NCBI GenBank assembly: GCA_035528275.1
Contig: DATKYV010000254.1
Coordinates: 1-8,155 of the forward strand
Length of the DNA: 8,155 bases
Reading direction: 5' to 3'
Source of the DNA: DATKYV01 sp035528275
GTDB taxonomy: Bacteria > Acidobacteriota > Terriglobia > UBA7540
Made by a program: the position numbers and the translations under genes. Below the pieces are notes generated by a model. The model was not told the origin of the DNA. It was given only the letters and a program-made list of their open reading frames with translations, and did not search any database. Below are positions 6,052-8,155 of this stretch, one piece after another; position 1 is the stretch's first letter, and each line of letters opens with the position of its first letter.

Positions 6052-6984
6052 ATGAAGTTGAATCGGCGCGATTTTCTGGGGCAAGCTGGTGCAGCGGGTC
6101 TTGCAAGCGCATTTGTTCCCAATCGCTCTGTGGCCGGCGGGCTGGCGAGCAAGGGGCCGCGGGTTCGGATTGGCGCTTCAACCTACTGCTACTGGCATTT
6201 CCGCGGGGAAAGGACCCCCATCGAGTCGGTGCTTTCCCGGGCCGATGCCTTGGGTCTTGACGGGGTGGAGATACTTCACGTTCAGATGGGCGAAGAATCG
6301 CCAGCCTACTTGAATTATCTCAAGCGCACCGCGTTCCGCCTGGGCCTGGACCTTTATCTGCTTTCGACCCATCAGAGTTTCGTTTCGCCGGACCAGGGCG
6401 AGCGGAATCGCAACATCGAGCACACGAACTACTGCATTGATCTTGCCAATCGATTGGGAATTCCCTCCATTCGCATCAACTCTGGGCGGTGGGGAACCAT
6501 CAAATCCTTTGACGAGCTGATGACGCGTCGGGGTGAGGAACCACCGTTGCCCGGATACACCGACGACGACGCTTTCGATTGGGTGATTGCGTCGATCGAG
6601 AAGTGTGTTCGCCGGGCCGAGGAGTCCGGTGTCACGCTGCTCATTGAGAATCATTGGGGACTATCGCGCAAGCCGGAGGGCGTTTTGCGTATTTGGGACG
6701 CGTTCCGCTCCCCCACCCTTGGCATTCTCATGGATACGGGCAACTTTCTTGAAGATCCTTATGATGAACTCGAGAAACTTGCTCCTTACACCGCCCTCGT
6801 TCAGGCAAAGACCTACTACGGAGGGGGCGAGTGGTATACGCTCGATCTGGATTACCCGCGCATCGCTTCCATCTTGCGCAAGGTGAACTACTCGGGATGG
6901 ATTTCCCTGGAATTTGAGGGCAAGGAGGATCCGAATACCGCCGTGCCCAAGAGTATCGCGATGTTGAGAGAGGCTTTCGCCTGA
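6052..6984 (+). CDS. Tat-exported xylose-isomerase-like TIM barrel protein (sugar isomerase/epimerase family)
   Basis: This 310-residue protein opens with a twin-arginine signal (NRRDFLGQAGAAGLASAF at residues 4-21), so it should be exported folded, perhaps with its metal bound. The rest is a xylose-isomerase-like TIM barrel (AP endonuclease 2 fold). Candidate metal or catalytic positions fall where the family expects them: GVEILHV near residue 73, LLSTHQSF near 106, LLIENHWG near 200, GILMDTGNF near 225, VQAKTYY near 255 and SLEFEG near 290. Members act on free or keto sugars as epimerases or isomerases, and some as 3-keto-glycoside lyases; the exact reaction here is unknown. The start has GAGGTGA a few bases upstream. 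The DUF1080 gene follows after 48 bases on the same strand, and these two families often occur together, which favours glycoside or 3-keto-sugar breakdown in the periplasm. Confidence 0.85.
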   Translation: MKLNRRDFLGQAGAAGLASAFVPNRSVAGGLASKGPRVRIGASTYCYWHFRGERTPIESVLSRADALGLDGVEILHVQMGEESPAYLNYLKRTAFRLGLDLYLLSTHQSFVSPDQGERNRNIEHTNYCIDLANRLGIPSIRINSGRWGTIKSFDELMTRRGEEPPLPGYTDDDAFDWVIASIEKCVRRAEESGVTLLIENHWGLSRKPEGVLRIWDAFRSPTLGILMDTGNFLEDPYDELEKLAPYTALVQAKTYYGGGEWYTLDLDYPRIASILRKVNYSGWISLEFEGKEDPNTAVPKSIAMLREAFA

Positions 6985-7032
6985 ATCCCGCGCTCGGGGA
7001 AGCCGAAGCAAGGGTTCGTTGGGAGGTGAATT

Positions 7033-7701
7033 GTGCATCGAAATGGTTATGCGGTTTTTGGAATTCTTCTTCTCGCCGCACTGGCAACCCCGCTGCGAGC
7101 GGCGGACGAGTGGAAGCCGCTGTTCAATGGCAAAGACCTGAGCGGCTGGAACCACGTCGGTCCGGGGACGTTCCTCGTTGAAGACGGCATGCTGAAGACG
7201 CTGGGGGGCATGGGGTTGCTCTGGTACAGCGGGGAGAAGATCGGGAATTCCGTCGTGCGGGTTGTCTACAAGACCTCTCACCGCAATGACAATTCCGGCG
7301 TTTTCATTCGAATCGAAGGGGAGCCGTGGGACGAGTGGTACGCTGTGCACCACGGTTACGAAGTGCAAATCCTCGAGGAGCCGCCTGCCGGCATGCCCAC
7401 AGATCCCTGGCATACGACCGGCGCCATCTACTCTCTCTCTCAGGCGAAAACCGGTGTCGCCAAGCCCGCCGGCGAGTGGAACACAATGGAGATTACGCTT
7501 GACGGCCCAACCACCATCGTGACGCTCAACGGAGAGAAGGTGAACGAGTATCGGGAAGGGCAGGAAGTTCCGCCCCGCAAGCGGTGGTATGAGCCGGAGC
7601 GTGGGCCTCGTCCTGATGCCGGCTTCTTCGGCCTGCAAAACCACGACGTGGAATCCGTCGTTTATTTCAAAGAGGTTAGCGTCAAGCCGCTCGAGAAGTA
7701 A
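7033..7701 (+). CDS. Secreted DUF1080 / 3-keto-disaccharide hydrolase family protein
   Basis: This 222-residue protein starts at GTG 7033, which has an excellent GGAGGTGA ribosome site five bases upstream. Residues 1-23 are a Sec signal peptide ending LRAAD. The mature part is one concanavalin-like jelly-roll domain of the DUF1080 family (PF06439). It begins with EWKPLFNGKDLSGWN, the family's hallmark opening, then FLVEDGMLKT, SGVFIRI, HHGYEVQILEE, TGAIYSL, EWNTMEITLDG and a closing GFFGLQNHD strand. The length is normal for a single-domain member. DUF1080 proteins are reported to cleave 3-keto-glycosides after a dehydrogenase has oxidised the sugar. No such dehydrogenase lies in this window, so it would have to be elsewhere. 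It sits 48 bases after the TIM barrel gene, most likely on one transcript. Confidence 0.9.
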   Translation: MHRNGYAVFGILLLAALATPLRAADEWKPLFNGKDLSGWNHVGPGTFLVEDGMLKTLGGMGLLWYSGEKIGNSVVRVVYKTSHRNDNSGVFIRIEGEPWDEWYAVHHGYEVQILEEPPAGMPTDPWHTTGAIYSLSQAKTGVAKPAGEWNTMEITLDGPTTIVTLNGEKVNEYREGQEVPPRKRWYEPERGPRPDAGFFGLQNHDVESVVYFKEVSVKPLEK

Positions 7702-7707
7702 CCTTAC

Positions 7708-7742
7708 CCTGGCTTTGCTCGCAGACCACGGGAGCGGCCAGG
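7708..7742 (+). terminator. Possible terminator after the DUF1080 gene
   Basis: CCTGGC (7708-7713) and GCCAGG (7737-7742) are complementary, with an inner GCTC/GAGC pair (7717-7720 and 7732-7735). The hairpin begins six bases after the stop codon and is followed by a pyrimidine-rich stretch (ATCTCATTCGTCCTC) rather than a clean T run. It may end the sugar-gene transcript before queG. The internal bulges make this tentative. Confidence 0.33.
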
Positions 7743-7821
7743 ATCTCATTCGTCCTCTCCCCTCAACGGAGAAATCCGGCCGGTTCAATGGAGGTCGGAA
7801 TCTCCGGCCCCCCGCGCTATC

Positions 7822-8155
7822 ATGTTGGGCGTGGGTCGCTCCGCGCTCCTCAAACAACGCGCACTCGAAATCGGATTTGACCTTGTCGGCGTCGCGCCGC
7901 TCGCCGCCTGGAAAGACCTGGAATTCTCACGGAAGTGGGTTGAGCAGGGCTTGGGCGGCGAGATGCGGTATCTCGAGAATCCCAAGCGCCAGGACCCGCG
8001 CCGCCTATTGCCTTCGGTGAGGTCTGTCATTTGCGTGGGACTCATTTACAACACGGATTACCCGTACTCCACAGAGGCAGTAGGCAGTACGCAGAAGGCA
8101 GTAGGCAGCGAACAGCAGCCCATCGACACCCGACCCTCTCCCTCTGGGAGAGGGC
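7822..8155 (+). CDS. queG: Epoxyqueuosine reductase QueG, N-terminal part (runs off the right edge) with an in-frame repeat insertion
   Basis: The frame is open from ATG 7822 to the end (111 codons). Residues 11-85 match the N-terminal part of the cobalamin- and Fe-S-dependent enzyme that reduces epoxyqueuosine to queuosine at position 34 of tRNA: ALEIGFDLVGVAPL, GLGGEMRYLEN, RQDPRRLLPSVRSVICVGL and YNTDYPYSTE are characteristic. In normal QueG proteins this point is followed soon by a GWISRYAWG-like segment. Here residues 86-111 are instead coded by short DNA repeats (AVGSTQK then AVGSEQQ, then PIDTRPSPSGRG), and the frame does not close. The ferredoxin-like Fe-S motifs lie beyond the window. 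There is no in-frame start between the DUF1080 stop and 7822. The nearest purine-rich site, GGAGG at 7790-7794, is too far for a standard ribosome site, so the start is weakly supported. The gene is unrelated in function to the preceding sugar genes. Confidence 0.87.
   Translation, partial: MLGVGRSALLKQRALEIGFDLVGVAPLAAWKDLEFSRKWVEQGLGGEMRYLENPKRQDPRRLLPSVRSVICVGLIYNTDYPYSTEAVGSTQKAVGSEQQPIDTRPSPSGRG
8075..8109 (+). repeat. AGGCAGT heptamer tandem repeat inside queG
   Basis: Five successive seven-base units read AGGCAGT, AGGCAGT, ACGCAGA, AGGCAGT and AGGCAGC (three exact, two diverged), with a weaker sixth unit GAACAGC after. Three units equal seven codons, so the array encodes a repeating seven-residue peptide without stops. 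Similar AGGCAGT-type arrays are, from memory, dispersed in acidobacterial genomes, mostly between genes. Confidence 0.85.
8134..8154 (+). repeat. REP-like palindrome inside queG
   Basis: CCCTCTCCC (8134-8142) and GGGAGAGGG (8146-8154) form a perfect nine-base hairpin with a TCT loop. The 'CCCTCTCCC TCT GGGAGAGGG' palindrome is a familiar dispersed intergenic repeat in many GC-rich bacteria. It lies 24 bases after the heptamer array and probably belongs to the same inserted element, whose far end is outside the window. Confidence 0.75.

Noticed and set aside
6661..7857. Minus-strand 398-codon ORF spanning the sugar genes.
   Set aside because: It is the antisense shadow of the barrel and DUF1080 genes and crosses their intergenic gap, with no family motif of its own.
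8075..8154. CRISPR array.
   Set aside because: The repeats are seven bases long and directly tandem, with no spacers, and lie inside a coding frame.

Overview
The window comes from a GC-rich bacterial genome. The gene set suggests an Acidobacteriota member: secreted YVTN-type propeller, GH31 glycosidase, Tat-exported sugar-isomerase-like barrel, DUF1080 hydrolase, a bacterial homologue of tetraether-lipid-synthase-type radical SAM enzymes, and heptamer (AGGCAGT)n repeats. The phylum is inferred from gene style, not proven.

Layout: (1) 1-1714, minus strand: a secreted beta-propeller gene followed 40 nt later by the 5' part of a GH31-type glycosidase that leaves the window at base 1. (2) 1715-2031: spacer with no convincing gene. 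(3) 2032-5467, minus strand: a radical SAM block. Its first gene is a large Tes/MSS-like radical SAM protein that is split by a frameshift near 4426-4430 into two apparent ORFs (4277-5467 and 3390-4277). After a terminator-like hairpin comes a radical SAM/SPASM protein. (4) 5468-6051: a 584-base divergent intergenic region with several inverted repeats on the side leading into the radical SAM block. (5) 6052-7701, plus strand: a two-gene unit for sugar metabolism (Tat-signal TIM barrel, then a secreted DUF1080 protein). (6) 7822-8155, plus strand: the 5' part of queG (epoxyqueuosine reductase), interrupted in frame by heptamer repeats and a palindrome.

Working together: the outer genes fit periplasmic breakdown of plant or microbial glycosides (GH31; DUF1080 plus isomerase-like barrel, possibly through 3-keto sugars). 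The central block is the least ordinary part. Its large protein carries the whole cysteine pattern seen in archaeal tetraether synthase and its bacterial relatives (CPxC, CPxHG, CxxxCxxC, CxCHPxC, Cx13C), so radical coupling of acyl chains into membrane-spanning lipids is a reasonable hypothesis, since acidobacteria are known to make iso-diabolic acid. The partner SPASM enzyme has no assigned substrate. Family calls rest on recognised motifs only; no database search was possible.
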